The notes: generated by a model not told the origin, from the sequence alone. A stretch of 64,000 bases of DNA from Streptomyces neyagawaensis (GCF_023516595.1 NZ_JAMGBG010000092.1:27527-91526), one strand, 5' to 3'. Shown: positions 24,837 to 33,218, counted from the first letter of the stretch. Numbers and translations are program-made.

Positions 24837-25955
24837 GTGGCTGATATCCAGATCCCCGCTGACATCAAGCCCGCCGACGGACGTTTCGGCGCTGGCCCCT
24901 CCAAGGTGCGGACGGAGGCGCTGGACGCCCTGGCCGCGACCGGCACCTCCCTGCTCGGCACCTCCCACCGCCAGGCCCCGGTGAAGAACCTGGTCGGCCA
25001 GGTGCGCGAGGGCATCAGCGAGCTGTTCTCCCTGCCCGAGGGCTACGAGGTGGTCCTCGGCAACGGCGGCTCCACCGCGTTCTGGGACGTCGCGACGCAC
25101 GGCCTGATCGAGAACAAGAGCCAGCACCTGACCTTCGGCGAGTTCAGCTCGAAGTTCGCCAAGGCCGCCAAGCTCGCCCCGTGGCTGGCCGAGCCGACCG
25201 TCGTCTCCTCCGACCCCGGCACGCACCCGGAGCCGGTCGCGGAGGCGGGCGTCGACGTCTACGCCTTCACCCACAACGAGACCTCCACCGGTGTCGCCAC
25301 CCCGATCAAGCGGGTGGCCGGTGCCGACGAGGGCGCCCTCGTCCTGGTCGACGCCACGTCCGGCGCGGGCGGTCTGCCCGTGGACATCGCCGAGACGGAC
25401 GTCTACTACTTCGCCCCGCAGAAGTCCTTCGCCTCCGACGGCGGCCTGTGGATCGGTGTGTTCTCCCCGGCCGCGATCGAGCGCTCCGAGCGGGTCCACG
25501 CGAGCGGGCGGCACGTCCCGGAGTTCTTCTCGCTGCCGACGGCGATCGACAACTCCCGCAAGAACCAGACGTACAACACCCCGGCGCTCGCCACGCTGTT
25601 CCTGCTGAACCAGCAGCTGGAGTGGATCAACGGCCAGGGCGGTCTCGCCTGGTCCACGGCCCGCACGAAGGACTCCTCGACCCGCCTGTACGGCTGGGCG
25701 GAGGAGTCCAAGTACGCGACGCCGTTCGTCTCTGACCCGGCCAAGCGCTCGCAGGTCATCGGCACGATCGACTTCGCCGACGAGATCGACGCCGCGGCCG
25801 TCGCCAAGGCCCTGCGCGCCAACGGCATCGTCGACACCGAGCCGTACCGCAAGCTCGGCCGCAACCAGCTGCGCGTCGCGATGTTCCCGGCGATCGACCC
25901 GGCGGACGTCGAGGCCCTCACGAAGTGCGTCGACTACGTGATCGAGAAGCTCTAG
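24837..25955 (+). CDS. serC: Phosphoserine aminotransferase
   Basis: A 372-residue PLP enzyme converting 3-phosphohydroxypyruvate and glutamate to phosphoserine and 2-oxoglutarate in serine biosynthesis. Diagnostic segments: ADGRFGAGPSKVR at the N-terminus, GTSHRQAPVK, LGNGGSTAFWD, VDATSGAGGLP, and the PLP-lysine motif YYFAPQKSFASDGGLW. Length and sequence fit the actinobacterial class-V (SerC/TIGR01366) subtype. The start is GTG with no ribosome site; the -10 box implies leaderless translation. A strong hairpin follows the stop codon. Confidence 0.97.
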   Translation: MADIQIPADIKPADGRFGAGPSKVRTEALDALAATGTSLLGTSHRQAPVKNLVGQVREGISELFSLPEGYEVVLGNGGSTAFWDVATHGLIENKSQHLTFGEFSSKFAKAAKLAPWLAEPTVVSSDPGTHPEPVAEAGVDVYAFTHNETSTGVATPIKRVAGADEGALVLVDATSGAGGLPVDIAETDVYYFAPQKSFASDGGLWIGVFSPAAIERSERVHASGRHVPEFFSLPTAIDNSRKNQTYNTPALATLFLLNQQLEWINGQGGLAWSTARTKDSSTRLYGWAEESKYATPFVSDPAKRSQVIGTIDFADEIDAAAVAKALRANGIVDTEPYRKLGRNQLRVAMFPAIDPADVEALTKCVDYVIEKL

Positions 25956-25980
25956 CCGTAGCCGTTCAGCGGTACGACGC

Positions 25981-26016
25981 CGAAGGGCGCCCGGTGGGGT
26001 CACCGGGCGCCCTTCG
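25981..26016. terminator. Bidirectional hairpin terminator
   Basis: A perfect 16-bp stem (CGAAGGGCGCCCGGTG and its complement) with a GGGT loop, 25 bp after serC and 37 bp after the convergent peptidase gene. It probably serves both transcripts. Confidence 0.85.
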
Positions 26017-26052
26017 TGTCGTCCTACGGGGTGTTGCCCGTGTCGTGCGGAA

Positions 26053-27666
26053 TCAGCCGCGGAAGCCGAGGATGCCGTGCAGGGCGGCACCGCCCGTCGC
26101 GGTGGACGCGCCCGACTGCGCCGACATCTTCTGCGCGGCCTGCGGCTTCGGGTCCGGCAGCTTCTTGCAGACGGCGTCGATCTGGCCCTTGCCGTGCGGC
26201 ACCTTGCCGTTGCTCAGGTAGGTCGCCAGGTACTTGTCGAGGCAGGAGTTGCCGCTCAGCGAGATGCCGTGGTTGCCACCGCCCTGCTCGACGACCAGGC
26301 TGGAGTTCTTGAGCAGCTTGTGGACGGTGAGGCCGCCCTCGTACGGGGTGGCCGCGTCGTCCGTCGCCTGGAACAGCAGCACCGGCGGGAGCTTGGAGTT
26401 GGCGACGTTCACCGGCTTGAGGGTCTTGGTCGGCCAGAACGCGCACGGCGCGTTGTACCAGGCGTTGCTCCAGGCCATGAAGGGCGCCTTCTTGTAGACG
26501 TCCCAGTTGTCCTTCTGCCACGTGCTCCACTTGCGCGGCCAGGACGCGTCACGGCACTGCACGGCGGTGTAGATGCTGTAGCCGTTGTCGCCGGAGGCGT
26601 CGACGGCGGCGATGTTCTGGTACGCCTCGACCAGCGGCTCGGCGTTCTTGTCGCCCACGTAGGCGGCGAACGCCTCGGCGAGCGTGGGCCAGTAGCCGTT
26701 GTAGTAGCCGCCGGGGATGAAGATGTCCTCCAGCTCGGAGGCGCCCACCTTCACCTTGCCGCCCACGGGCTTCTTGGCGAGAGCGGCCCGCATGGCGTAC
26801 CACTCGGCCTCGATCTTGGCCGGGTCGGTGCCGAGCTTGTAGGTGGCGTTGTTCTTGGCGATCCACTTCATCAGCGCCTTGTGGCGCTTGTCGAAGGCGT
26901 AGTCCTGGTCGAGGTTGTCCTCGTACCAGACGCCCGTCGGGTCGACTATGGAGTCGAGCACCAGGCGGCGCACGCGGTCCGGGTACTGCTTGGCGTAGAC
27001 GGCGCCGAGGTACGTGCCGTACGAGTAGCCGAAGTAGTTGATCTTCTTGGCGCCGAGCGCCTTGCGGATCGCGTCCATGTCCTTCACGGCGTTGGCCGTG
27101 TTGATGTGCGGCAGGACGTCCTTGTACTTGGTCGCGCAGGCCGCGGCGAAGGACTTGGCGCGGTCGAGGTTGGCCTTCTCGAGGGCGGGCGTGCTGGGCA
27201 CGGAGTCGGGCCGCACCGGGTTGAAGTAGCCCGGCTTGCAGTTCAGGGCGGGCTTGCTGGCCCCCACGCCACGCGGGTCGAAGCCGATGACGTCGTACTG
27301 GGACGCGACGGCCTTGGGCAGGGAGCCGGCGACGAAACCGGCCAGGCCCAGGCCGCTGCCGCCGGGACCGCCGGGGTTGACCAGCAGCGGGCCCTGGTAC
27401 TTCTTCGCGGTGTGCGGCACGCGGGACAGAGCCAGCGTGATCTTCTTCCCACCCGGCTTGGCGTAGTCCAGCGGTACCTTCACCGACGCGCACTGCATCG
27501 TCGGGGCGCTGTCCGTGGCGCACTTCTTCCAGGAGACCTTCGCGGCGGCGACCTGCACGGTGTTCACGGAGTGCGGCGCGCCGGCGTTGGCACTGGCGGG
27601 GGCGGCTGCGAGCGTCCCGGCCAGTACGACAGTGGCGCCGCTGAACACGGCTGCGCTTCTCTTCAT
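26053..27666 (-). CDS. Secreted tripeptidyl aminopeptidase-like S33 peptidase
   Basis: A 537-residue exported serine peptidase of the alpha/beta-hydrolase fold. Signal peptide MKRSAAVFSGATVVLAGTLA ends near ASANA. Mature motifs: VNPGGPGGSGLGLAG (oxyanion loop), nucleophile elbow FGYSYGTYLGA, acid in LLFQATDDAATPYEG and the His in GGGNHGISL, followed by the TAP C-terminal domain. Homologues (Tap, SlpD/E type) remove tripeptides or propeptides outside the cell. Start ATG 27666 is preceded by AGAGAG. It is divergent from the PBP-like gene, and an AT-rich inverted repeat lies between them. Confidence 0.93.
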   Translation of the reverse strand: MKRSAAVFSGATVVLAGTLAAAPASANAGAPHSVNTVQVAAAKVSWKKCATDSAPTMQCASVKVPLDYAKPGGKKITLALSRVPHTAKKYQGPLLVNPGGPGGSGLGLAGFVAGSLPKAVASQYDVIGFDPRGVGASKPALNCKPGYFNPVRPDSVPSTPALEKANLDRAKSFAAACATKYKDVLPHINTANAVKDMDAIRKALGAKKINYFGYSYGTYLGAVYAKQYPDRVRRLVLDSIVDPTGVWYEDNLDQDYAFDKRHKALMKWIAKNNATYKLGTDPAKIEAEWYAMRAALAKKPVGGKVKVGASELEDIFIPGGYYNGYWPTLAEAFAAYVGDKNAEPLVEAYQNIAAVDASGDNGYSIYTAVQCRDASWPRKWSTWQKDNWDVYKKAPFMAWSNAWYNAPCAFWPTKTLKPVNVANSKLPPVLLFQATDDAATPYEGGLTVHKLLKNSSLVVEQGGGNHGISLSGNSCLDKYLATYLSNGKVPHGKGQIDAVCKKLPDPKPQAAQKMSAQSGASTATGGAALHGILGFRG

Positions 27667-27781
27667 GGAGTTCTCTCTGAACAGTGAGGGGGGTTCCAGG
27701 TCCGCGAGGTTCGCGGCCCGTGCCGCATGGTTCCTGAAGATCACGCCGCGCATAAACAGTTTCGACCAAGACTTGACTGAA

Positions 27782-27803
27782 TTGAGTCATTGGAATTACT
27801 CAA
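27782..27803. promoter_or_regulatory. Inverted repeat TTGAGT-N10-ACTCAA
   Basis: A 22-bp site symmetric at 18 of 22 positions, in the most AT-rich part of the divergent intergenic region between the peptidase (start 27666) and the PBP-like gene (start 27888). A likely operator for one or both genes. Confidence 0.5.
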
Positions 27804-27875
27804 ATTGCCCACAGACAACGCCAGTTGCCCACAACCGGGACAACCGTCCACCGCCCCCGTCGCTCCGGAACTCTC

Positions 27876-27881
27876 TACGCT
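27876..27881 (+). promoter_or_regulatory. -10 box TACGCT for leaderless PBP-like gene
   Basis: TACGCT ends 6 nt before ATG 27888. No ribosome-binding site is present. Confidence 0.45.
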
Positions 27882-27887
27882 GTACTC

Positions 27888-29318
27888 ATGCACTCGACGA
27901 TCAGGGGGGCGCTCGGCGTCTCGAGTGCTCTCGTCGCGCTGGCCGTTCTGTCGGCCGGCTGCGACCAGGGCGGCTCACCGACCGGCTCCGCCGACAAACC
28001 GGCCACGGGGGACGGCACTCGGCGCACGGACAGGACGCCGCCGCACCCCGGCCTCGGCGACATCCTCGTCGGGGACGAACCCGTCACGGGTTCACGGAGG
28101 ACGGGCGAGGACAAGGCGCCCTTCGAACGCACCTACACCGACGGGCCCCTCTACGCGGCGGTCACCGGATACCGGTCGACGGCCTTCGGCAACGCGGGCC
28201 TGGAATCCGTGTACGGCGACATCCTGGCCGCGGACGCGTCCGGGAACGCCTCGGGCGACGTCATGACGACGATCGACCCGAAGGCCCAGAAGGCCGCGTT
28301 CGAGGCGCTGGGCGACCGGCGGGGCGCCGCGGTGGCCCTGGACGCCGAGTCGGGGGCGCTGCTCGCGGTGGTCAGTACGCCCTCGTACGACCCCACGACG
28401 TTCAGCGGTCACGGCCGGGCGGACGCCAAGGCGTGGAAGGCGCTCACCGCCGACCGGCGCTCGCCCCTGCTCAACCGGGCGCTGCGCGAGGTCGGCGCGC
28501 CGGGCGGGACCTTCAACGTCGTGGTCGCCGCTGCCGCGTTGGAGAAGGGGCTGTACGCGTCGGTGGACGAGCGCACCGACAGCCCTCTCACCTATGTGCT
28601 GCCCCAGTCGACGACCAGCGTGACCGGCGCGTCCTCCGGGTGCGAGGACGCCCCGATCGCGCGGGCACTGAGCCTCTCCTGCGACAACGTCTTCGCCAAG
28701 ATGGCGTCCGACCTCGGTGCGGACGAACTGCGCTCGGTGGCCGAGAGGTTCGGGTTCGACGACGACACGCTGACCGTGCCCGTGCGGGTCGCCGAGAGCG
28801 TCTATCCCCGGGCGGGCGTGTCGCGTCCCGCGACGGCGCTCACGGGCATCGGCGCCGGGGACCTCCGGGCGACCCCGCTGGCGATGGCCCGCGTCGCCGC
28901 GGCGGTCGCGAGCGGCGGACGGCTGGTGGCTCCTACGCTGGTGGAGCGGGTGACGAAGGCCGACGGCGGCACCGTACGGTCCAAGGCGAAGGGCCGGACG
29001 GGCCGGGCCGTCTCCGCCCGCACCGCCGACGCGCTGAGGGACGCGCTCGGGGCCACCGCGGGCGAGGTGCTGTCCAGCGGCGGGGACAAGGCCGGGTCCG
29101 GGACGGGCGCGAAGGCGGCGTGGGTCTCGGACGGCCGGGACGGTACGGGCAGCGCGTGGTTCATCGCGTACACGGACGGCGCGAAGGGCCACCCGGTCGC
29201 CGTCGCCGTCCGCGTCGAGGACCAGCCGTCCGGGGCGGACCCCCGCAAGGCCGCCGAGCCGGCCGTCACCGTCGGCGAGAGCCTGCTCGCCGGCCTTTCG
29301 TCAACCACCCGGCGCTGA
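27888..29318 (+). CDS. Penicillin-binding-protein-like lipoprotein lacking catalytic motifs
   Basis: A 476-residue lipoprotein: signal peptide with lipobox LSAGC (Cys about residue 25). From about residue 120 it follows the PBP transpeptidase layout (VMTTIDPKAQKAAFEAL; GAAVALDAESGALLAVVSTPSYDP). The three catalytic motifs are altered: STFK is GTFN (APGGTFNVVVAAAALEKG), SxN is SCDN in a shifted context, and no KTG precedes the AWFIAYT strand (TGAKAAWVSD). It should therefore not cross-link peptidoglycan or be acylated by beta-lactams. A scaffold or sensor role at the cell surface is inference. Confidence 0.85.
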   Translation: MHSTIRGALGVSSALVALAVLSAGCDQGGSPTGSADKPATGDGTRRTDRTPPHPGLGDILVGDEPVTGSRRTGEDKAPFERTYTDGPLYAAVTGYRSTAFGNAGLESVYGDILAADASGNASGDVMTTIDPKAQKAAFEALGDRRGAAVALDAESGALLAVVSTPSYDPTTFSGHGRADAKAWKALTADRRSPLLNRALREVGAPGGTFNVVVAAAALEKGLYASVDERTDSPLTYVLPQSTTSVTGASSGCEDAPIARALSLSCDNVFAKMASDLGADELRSVAERFGFDDDTLTVPVRVAESVYPRAGVSRPATALTGIGAGDLRATPLAMARVAAAVASGGRLVAPTLVERVTKADGGTVRSKAKGRTGRAVSARTADALRDALGATAGEVLSSGGDKAGSGTGAKAAWVSDGRDGTGSAWFIAYTDGAKGHPVAVAVRVEDQPSGADPRKAAEPAVTVGESLLAGLSSTTRR

Positions 29319-29344
29319 AGGGCCGGGTTTGCGCGGGAGACGAC

Positions 29345-29367
29345 ACCCGGCCGCTCCGCGGCCGGGT
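29345..29367 (+). terminator. Hairpin after the PBP-like gene
   Basis: ACCCGGCCGC and its complement form a 10-bp stem with a TCC loop, 27 nt after the stop codon. No U-tract, as usual in Streptomyces. Confidence 0.7.
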
Positions 29368-29420
29368 ACGGGCAGCGATACCGCGGCGCTGCGCGCCACG
29401 AGCACGAGGATGTGCTTCCT

Positions 29421-29440
29421 CCCAGGGCTGAAACCCTGGG
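29421..29440. other. Hairpin resembling an IS200/IS605-type end
   Basis: CCCAGGG-CTGAAA-CCCTGGG, preceded by CTTCCT and followed by ATTCCTCGCGAG. This arrangement recalls the hairpin at the tnpB-side end of IS200/IS605 elements. No transposase or tnpB frame is present between the flanking genes, so at most this is a solo end. It could equally be a plain terminator. Confidence 0.35.
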
Positions 29441-29479
29441 ATTCCTCGCGAGAACAGGCTGATCGGGTATCACGTCGAC

Positions 29480-29507
29480 GGGGCGCCCGGCGGTCACCGG
29501 GCGCCCC
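29480..29507 (-). terminator. Hairpin after the cellulase gene
   Basis: GGGGCGCCCGG pairs with CCGGGCGCCCC (11 bp, 6-nt loop) just beyond the leftward cellulase stop at 29514. Confidence 0.75.
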
Positions 29508-29513
29508 TCGGGT

Positions 29514-31052
29514 TCAGGTCGCCGTGCAGCTCACGCTCGGCACACCTCCGCCCCCGGGCGTGCCCCCGAAGCCGAGGGTCGCCGAGGCGCCCGCGGAGAG
29601 GGCGCCGTTGTGGGTGGCGTTCGTCGCGGTGACCGTCGCACCGCTCTGGGTGTACGACGCGTTCCACATGTTCGTGACCTTCTGGGAGCCGCTCCAGGTC
29701 CAGGTGACCTTCCAGGACTTGAGCGCGGTCGTCCCGCTGTTGGTCACCTTCACCTCGGCGTTGAAGCCGCCGCCCCAGTCGCTGCTGACGGTGTAGACGG
29801 CGGCGCAGGCGGGTGTCCCGCCGCCGGGCCCCCCGGGGTCACCGGGGCCGCCCGGATCGCCGGAGCCGCCGCCCGGCGGGAAGCCCGGCGCCTTGATGCT
29901 CGTCAGATAGCCGTCCTTCACCGTGTCGACGGTCTGCCAGTCGTCCTTCAGGATGCCGCCGGTGTCACCGGAGTTGGGGTTCCAGGACCAGAAGGTCCAG
30001 TGGAAGGAGTCGTTGCCGTACGTCGAGGTGGAGCGGAGGTAGGTCACCAGGGCGGCCAGCCAGCGCTGGTCGACCGTGGCCTGGAGGGTCGTACCGAACT
30101 CGCCCACCCAGACGGGGGCGATGTTCTGCTTGAAGATGTAGCCCCAGTAGCGGTCCCAGACGCCCGGCATGTTGTTGGGGAAGTTGGGGTCGCTGAACCA
30201 GCTCTGCTGGGCCACGCTGGTGGCGTAGTCGTGCGCGGAGTAGACGAGACGGTTCGGCACGTCGAGCCGTACGGGGTGGTCGGCGACGCCCATCAGATTG
30301 CCGCCCCACCAGCCCGAGACGCCGTTGTACGACTGGACGCCCTCGACGAGGACCAGCAGGTCGGGGTTGGCGGCGAGCACCGCGTTGCCGGCGCGTTCGG
30401 CGGCGAGGCGCCAGTCCTTGGAGGTGTCGCCGCAGCCCCAGCAGGCGGGGTCGTGCGGCTCGTTGTGGAGGTCGATGCCGATGACGGTGGAGTCGCCCTT
30501 GTAACGGGTCGCGAGGGCCTTGAGGTTGGCGATCCATGTCGACTCGGGGACTGTCGAGGTGTACCAGAGCGCCGACTGGCCGGCCGCGTCCGGGCGGTGC
30601 CGGTCGAGGATGATCTTCAGTCCGCTCCGCCCGGCGTGCGCGACCATCTTGTCCAGGACCTGGAGCGAGGTCAGACCGCGCAGATCGGTGTTCTTGCCGT
30701 CGAAGTTGAGACTGTCGGGCATGGTGCCCGGCTTGAGGATGTCGTCGCTGTAGGGGATGCGCAGGGTGTTGTAGCCCAGCGACTTGATCTGGTCGATCAT
30801 GCTCTTGTAGTCGCGGGACCACAGGCCGTGGGGCACGTGGTTCGCGGTCTCGAAGCCGAACCAGTTGATGCCGGCGATCCGCACCGACTGGTTGTTCGCG
30901 TCGAGGATCTGGCGCCCGTTGGTGTGCCAGTAGCCGGCACCGGCGGCGGCCTCGGCCGCCGCGGCCGACGGGGCACCGCCGGCCAGCGGCAGCACCAGCA
31001 CGGCGGCGGCCGCGCACAGGGCGCCCAGAGTTCTCCGTAAGCTGCGGAACAT
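29514..31052 (-). CDS. Secreted endoglucanase, GH5 + CBM2
   Basis: A 512-residue exported cellulase. Signal peptide (residues 1-33), GH5 catalytic domain (about 38-365) with IGIDLHNEPHD carrying the acid/base Glu and PVWVGEFGTTL the nucleophile Glu, then a Gly/Pro linker (GDPGGPGDPGGPGGG) and a C-terminal family-2 cellulose-binding module (about 410-512; CAAVYTVSSDWGGGFNAEVK, LKSWKVTWTW, paired Cys). It hydrolyses internal beta-1,4 bonds of cellulose outside the cell. A perfect CebR box lies 41-54 bp upstream, so cellobiose-responsive repression is expected. Codon 5 is TTA, suggesting bldA dependence as well. Confidence 0.95.
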   Translation of the reverse strand: MFRSLRRTLGALCAAAAVLVLPLAGGAPSAAAAEAAAGAGYWHTNGRQILDANNQSVRIAGINWFGFETANHVPHGLWSRDYKSMIDQIKSLGYNTLRIPYSDDILKPGTMPDSLNFDGKNTDLRGLTSLQVLDKMVAHAGRSGLKIILDRHRPDAAGQSALWYTSTVPESTWIANLKALATRYKGDSTVIGIDLHNEPHDPACWGCGDTSKDWRLAAERAGNAVLAANPDLLVLVEGVQSYNGVSGWWGGNLMGVADHPVRLDVPNRLVYSAHDYATSVAQQSWFSDPNFPNNMPGVWDRYWGYIFKQNIAPVWVGEFGTTLQATVDQRWLAALVTYLRSTSTYGNDSFHWTFWSWNPNSGDTGGILKDDWQTVDTVKDGYLTSIKAPGFPPGGGSGDPGGPGDPGGPGGGTPACAAVYTVSSDWGGGFNAEVKVTNSGTTALKSWKVTWTWSGSQKVTNMWNASYTQSGATVTATNATHNGALSAGASATLGFGGTPGGGGVPSVSCTAT

Positions 31053-31092
31053 GACGCTGCTTCCTCCTCGGGAGGCGCGGGCCCGGAACGGA

Positions 31093-31106
31093 TGGGAGCG
31101 CTCCCA
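31093..31106. promoter_or_regulatory. CebR box TGGGAGCGCTCCCA
   Basis: An exact match to the 14-bp palindrome bound by CebR, the LacI-family repressor of cellulose and cello-oligosaccharide genes in Streptomyces. It sits in the promoter region of the endoglucanase gene that starts at 31052. Confidence 0.93.
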
Positions 31107-31149
31107 TCACCCGCACCCCCCATGGAAGACAGGTCACATGGACACGTCA

Positions 31150-31183
31150 AGGCGTCCGACGCCTCATTGTGCGCCGGACGCCT
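31150..31183 (-). terminator. Hairpin after the ABC exporter operon
   Basis: AGGCGTCCG (31150-31158) pairs with CGGACGCCT (31175-31183), about 30 nt beyond the permease stop codon. Confidence 0.55.
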
Positions 31184-31214
31184 CTCGGTGCGGCCCGGAA
31201 GCCCCGGGCCGGGG

Positions 31215-32117
31215 TCAGCGGCTCAGCCTCCGGAACCTGCGCACCGCCAGCGGCAGGAAGACCAGCGTGAGCACCACCGGCCACACGCCCGCCATCAGCA
31301 GCGCGTGCCGCTCGATCCAGGAGTCACCGGCGACCGGCGTGCCGAACAGCTCGCGGGTGGCGGCGGCCGTGGAGGAGAGCGGGTTCCAGGCGGCGACCCA
31401 GCCGAGCCAGTCGGGCATGAGCTGGGGGGCCACATAGATGCTGGAGATCATGGTCAGCGGGAAGGCGACCACGAAGAGTCCGCCCGCCGCCTCCGGGTTG
31501 GGCACCAGGAGGCCGAGCCAGACCCCGATCCAGATCAGCGCGAACCGCAGCCACAGCAGCAGCCCGAACGCGGCCAGGAAGCCGGGGCCGGCGTCGGGAC
31601 GCCAGCCCATCACGAGGGCCGTCAGCATCATGATGGCCAACTCCGCGCAGGCGACCAGCAGATCGGTCACCCCGCGCCCGGCGACCACCGCCGACGGCGC
31701 CATCGGCATGGAGCGGAAGCGGTCGATGACGCCCTTGGTGGAGTCGTGGACGACGAGGGTCGCGGTGTTGATGAACCCGAAGGCCATCGTCATCGCGAAC
31801 ATGCCCGGCATCAGGAAGTCCCGGTAGTCACCACCGCCGGGCACCTGCATGGCGCTGCCGAAGACATGCCCGTAGAGGAGGACGGACAGGATCGGGAAGC
31901 CCAGCTGCCAGGCGATGTTGACCGGCTGGCGCCGGTAGTGGGTGAGTCCGCGCCGGACGATGTTCCCGACATCGGCGAGCAGCCAGTACGTACGGCTTCG
32001 GACGGGGAGGTCGGTGAGGTCGAGGGGGCCGGAGCCGGAGCGGGCGTCGCTGCCAGTGCCGGTTGCGGTGCTCGGGCGGGCCTCAGGGCTGACATCAGGG
32101 CGGACGCGGGTGCTCAT
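31215..32117 (-). CDS. ABC-2 type permease (DrrB-like)
   Basis: A 300-residue integral membrane protein with about six helices: IAWQLGFPILSVLLYGHVFG, FAMTMAFGFINTATL, DLLVACAELAIMMLTALVMG, FALIWIGVWLGLLV, FVVAFPLTMISSIYVAP and a final helix near the C-terminus. NPLSSTAAATRELFG is typical of DrrB-type permeases that export drugs or lipids. A variable Pro/Ser-rich N-terminal 35 residues precede the first helix. Its ATG overlaps the stop of the ATPase gene (ATGA), so the pair is coupled. Regulated with its ATPase by the divergent TetR protein. Confidence 0.93.
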   Translation of the reverse strand: MSTRVRPDVSPEARPSTATGTGSDARSGSGPLDLTDLPVRSRTYWLLADVGNIVRRGLTHYRRQPVNIAWQLGFPILSVLLYGHVFGSAMQVPGGGDYRDFLMPGMFAMTMAFGFINTATLVVHDSTKGVIDRFRSMPMAPSAVVAGRGVTDLLVACAELAIMMLTALVMGWRPDAGPGFLAAFGLLLWLRFALIWIGVWLGLLVPNPEAAGGLFVVAFPLTMISSIYVAPQLMPDWLGWVAAWNPLSSTAAATRELFGTPVAGDSWIERHALLMAGVWPVVLTLVFLPLAVRRFRRLSR

Positions 32118-33130
32118 GCGGCGGCCTCCTTCGGCTGCGACGCGGACGTCGAGGTGTCCCGCACCCCGGGCGGTTCGGTGCGGTGTCCGGTCAGCCGCAG
32201 GAACACGTCGTCCAGGCTCGGCCGGCGCAGACCGATGTCCTCGACGGCGACGCCCTCGTCCTGGAGCGTGCGGGCCACCTCCGTCAGGGCGTTCACCCGG
32301 TCGGTCACCGGCGCGTGCACACGCAGTCCCGCCTCGTCCGCCTCCGGTTCGCCGTCGGCGACACGGGCGATGACTTCCACGGCGCGCGGGATGTCGGCGC
32401 GGTCGGCCACCACGACCTCGACCCGGTCGCCGCCCACGGTGTTCTTCAGCCCGTCGGGGGTGTCGTCCGCGATGGCCCGGCCCTGGTCGATGACAGTGAT
32501 ACGGGAGGCCAGTCTGTCGGCCTCCTCCAGGTACTGCGTGGTCAGCAGGACGGTCGTGCCGCCCGTGACCAGCGCCCGCACCGAGTCCCAGACCTCGCCC
32601 CGGCTGCGCGGGTCGAGGCCGGTGGTCGGCTCGTCCAGGAAGAGGACGGCCGGGGCGAGGATCATCGAGGCGGCGAGGTCCAGTCGGCGCCGCATACCGC
32701 CGCTGTACGTGCCGACGCCCTTGTCGGCGGCGTCGGTGAGGTCGAACCGGTCGAGCAGTTCGGTGGCGCGCAGCCTTGCCCGCCGGCCGCCGAGATGAAA
32801 GAGCCGGCCGAACATCTCCAGGTTCTGCCGGCCCGTCAGCACCTCGTCCACGGCCGCGTACTGGCCGGTGAGGCCGATCCTCGCCCGGACCTCGCGGGGC
32901 CGCCGGGCCACGTCGAGCCCGGCGACCGTCGCCCGTCCGCCGTCCAGCCGCACGAGGGTGGACAGGATGCGGACGGCCGTGGTCTTGCCCGCGCCGTTCG
33001 GGCCGAGGAGGCCGTGGACCGTGCCCTCGCGGACGGCCAGGTCGAAGCCGTCGAGCGCGCGCTTCTCGCCGTACCGCTTCTCCAGGCCCTCCGCCCGCAC
33101 CGCGTACCCGTCGCCGTTTCCCTCGCTCAT
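32114..33130 (-). CDS. ABC transporter ATP-binding protein (DrrA-like)
   Basis: A 338-residue ATPase: Walker A GPNGAGKTTAV (residues 44-54), Q-loop LTGQYAAVDEVLTG, signature YSGGMRRRLDLA, Walker B VLFLDEPTTGLD and H-loop VLLTTQYLEEADRL. The C-terminal 110 residues form the DrrA-type extension ending RRPSLDDVFLRLTGH. Such pairs export anthracyclines and other hydrophobic compounds. Start ATG 33130 follows AAGGGGGGA; an in-frame start at 33160 is possible. It is divergently transcribed from the TetR gene, and the inverted repeat in between overlaps both promoters. Confidence 0.95.
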   Translation of the reverse strand: MSEGNGDGYAVRAEGLEKRYGEKRALDGFDLAVREGTVHGLLGPNGAGKTTAVRILSTLVRLDGGRATVAGLDVARRPREVRARIGLTGQYAAVDEVLTGRQNLEMFGRLFHLGGRRARLRATELLDRFDLTDAADKGVGTYSGGMRRRLDLAASMILAPAVLFLDEPTTGLDPRSRGEVWDSVRALVTGGTTVLLTTQYLEEADRLASRITVIDQGRAIADDTPDGLKNTVGGDRVEVVVADRADIPRAVEVIARVADGEPEADEAGLRVHAPVTDRVNALTEVARTLQDEGVAVEDIGLRRPSLDDVFLRLTGHRTEPPGVRDTSTSASQPKEAAA

Positions 33131-33148
33131 GGGTCCCCCCTTCGCTAG

Positions 33149-33192
33149 AACTGAGTACACCGTACCCGATTTCGCGTACGTCGTACTCAGTT
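33149..33192. promoter_or_regulatory. TetR operator candidate: AACTGAGTAC-N24-GTACTCAGTT
   Basis: A perfect 10-bp inverted repeat with a 24-bp spacer that itself contains CGTAC/GTACG motifs, filling the divergent gap between the ABC exporter and the TetR gene. Likely bound by that regulator, controlling both directions. Confidence 0.8.
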
Positions 33193-33206
33193 TTTTCGGG
33201 GGGACT

Positions 33207-33212
33207 TAAACT
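33207..33212 (+). promoter_or_regulatory. -10 box TAAACT for leaderless TetR gene
   Basis: TAAACT ends 6 nt before ATG 33219; the inverted-repeat operator covers the matching -35 position. Confidence 0.55.
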
Positions 33213-33218
33213 CGGCAC

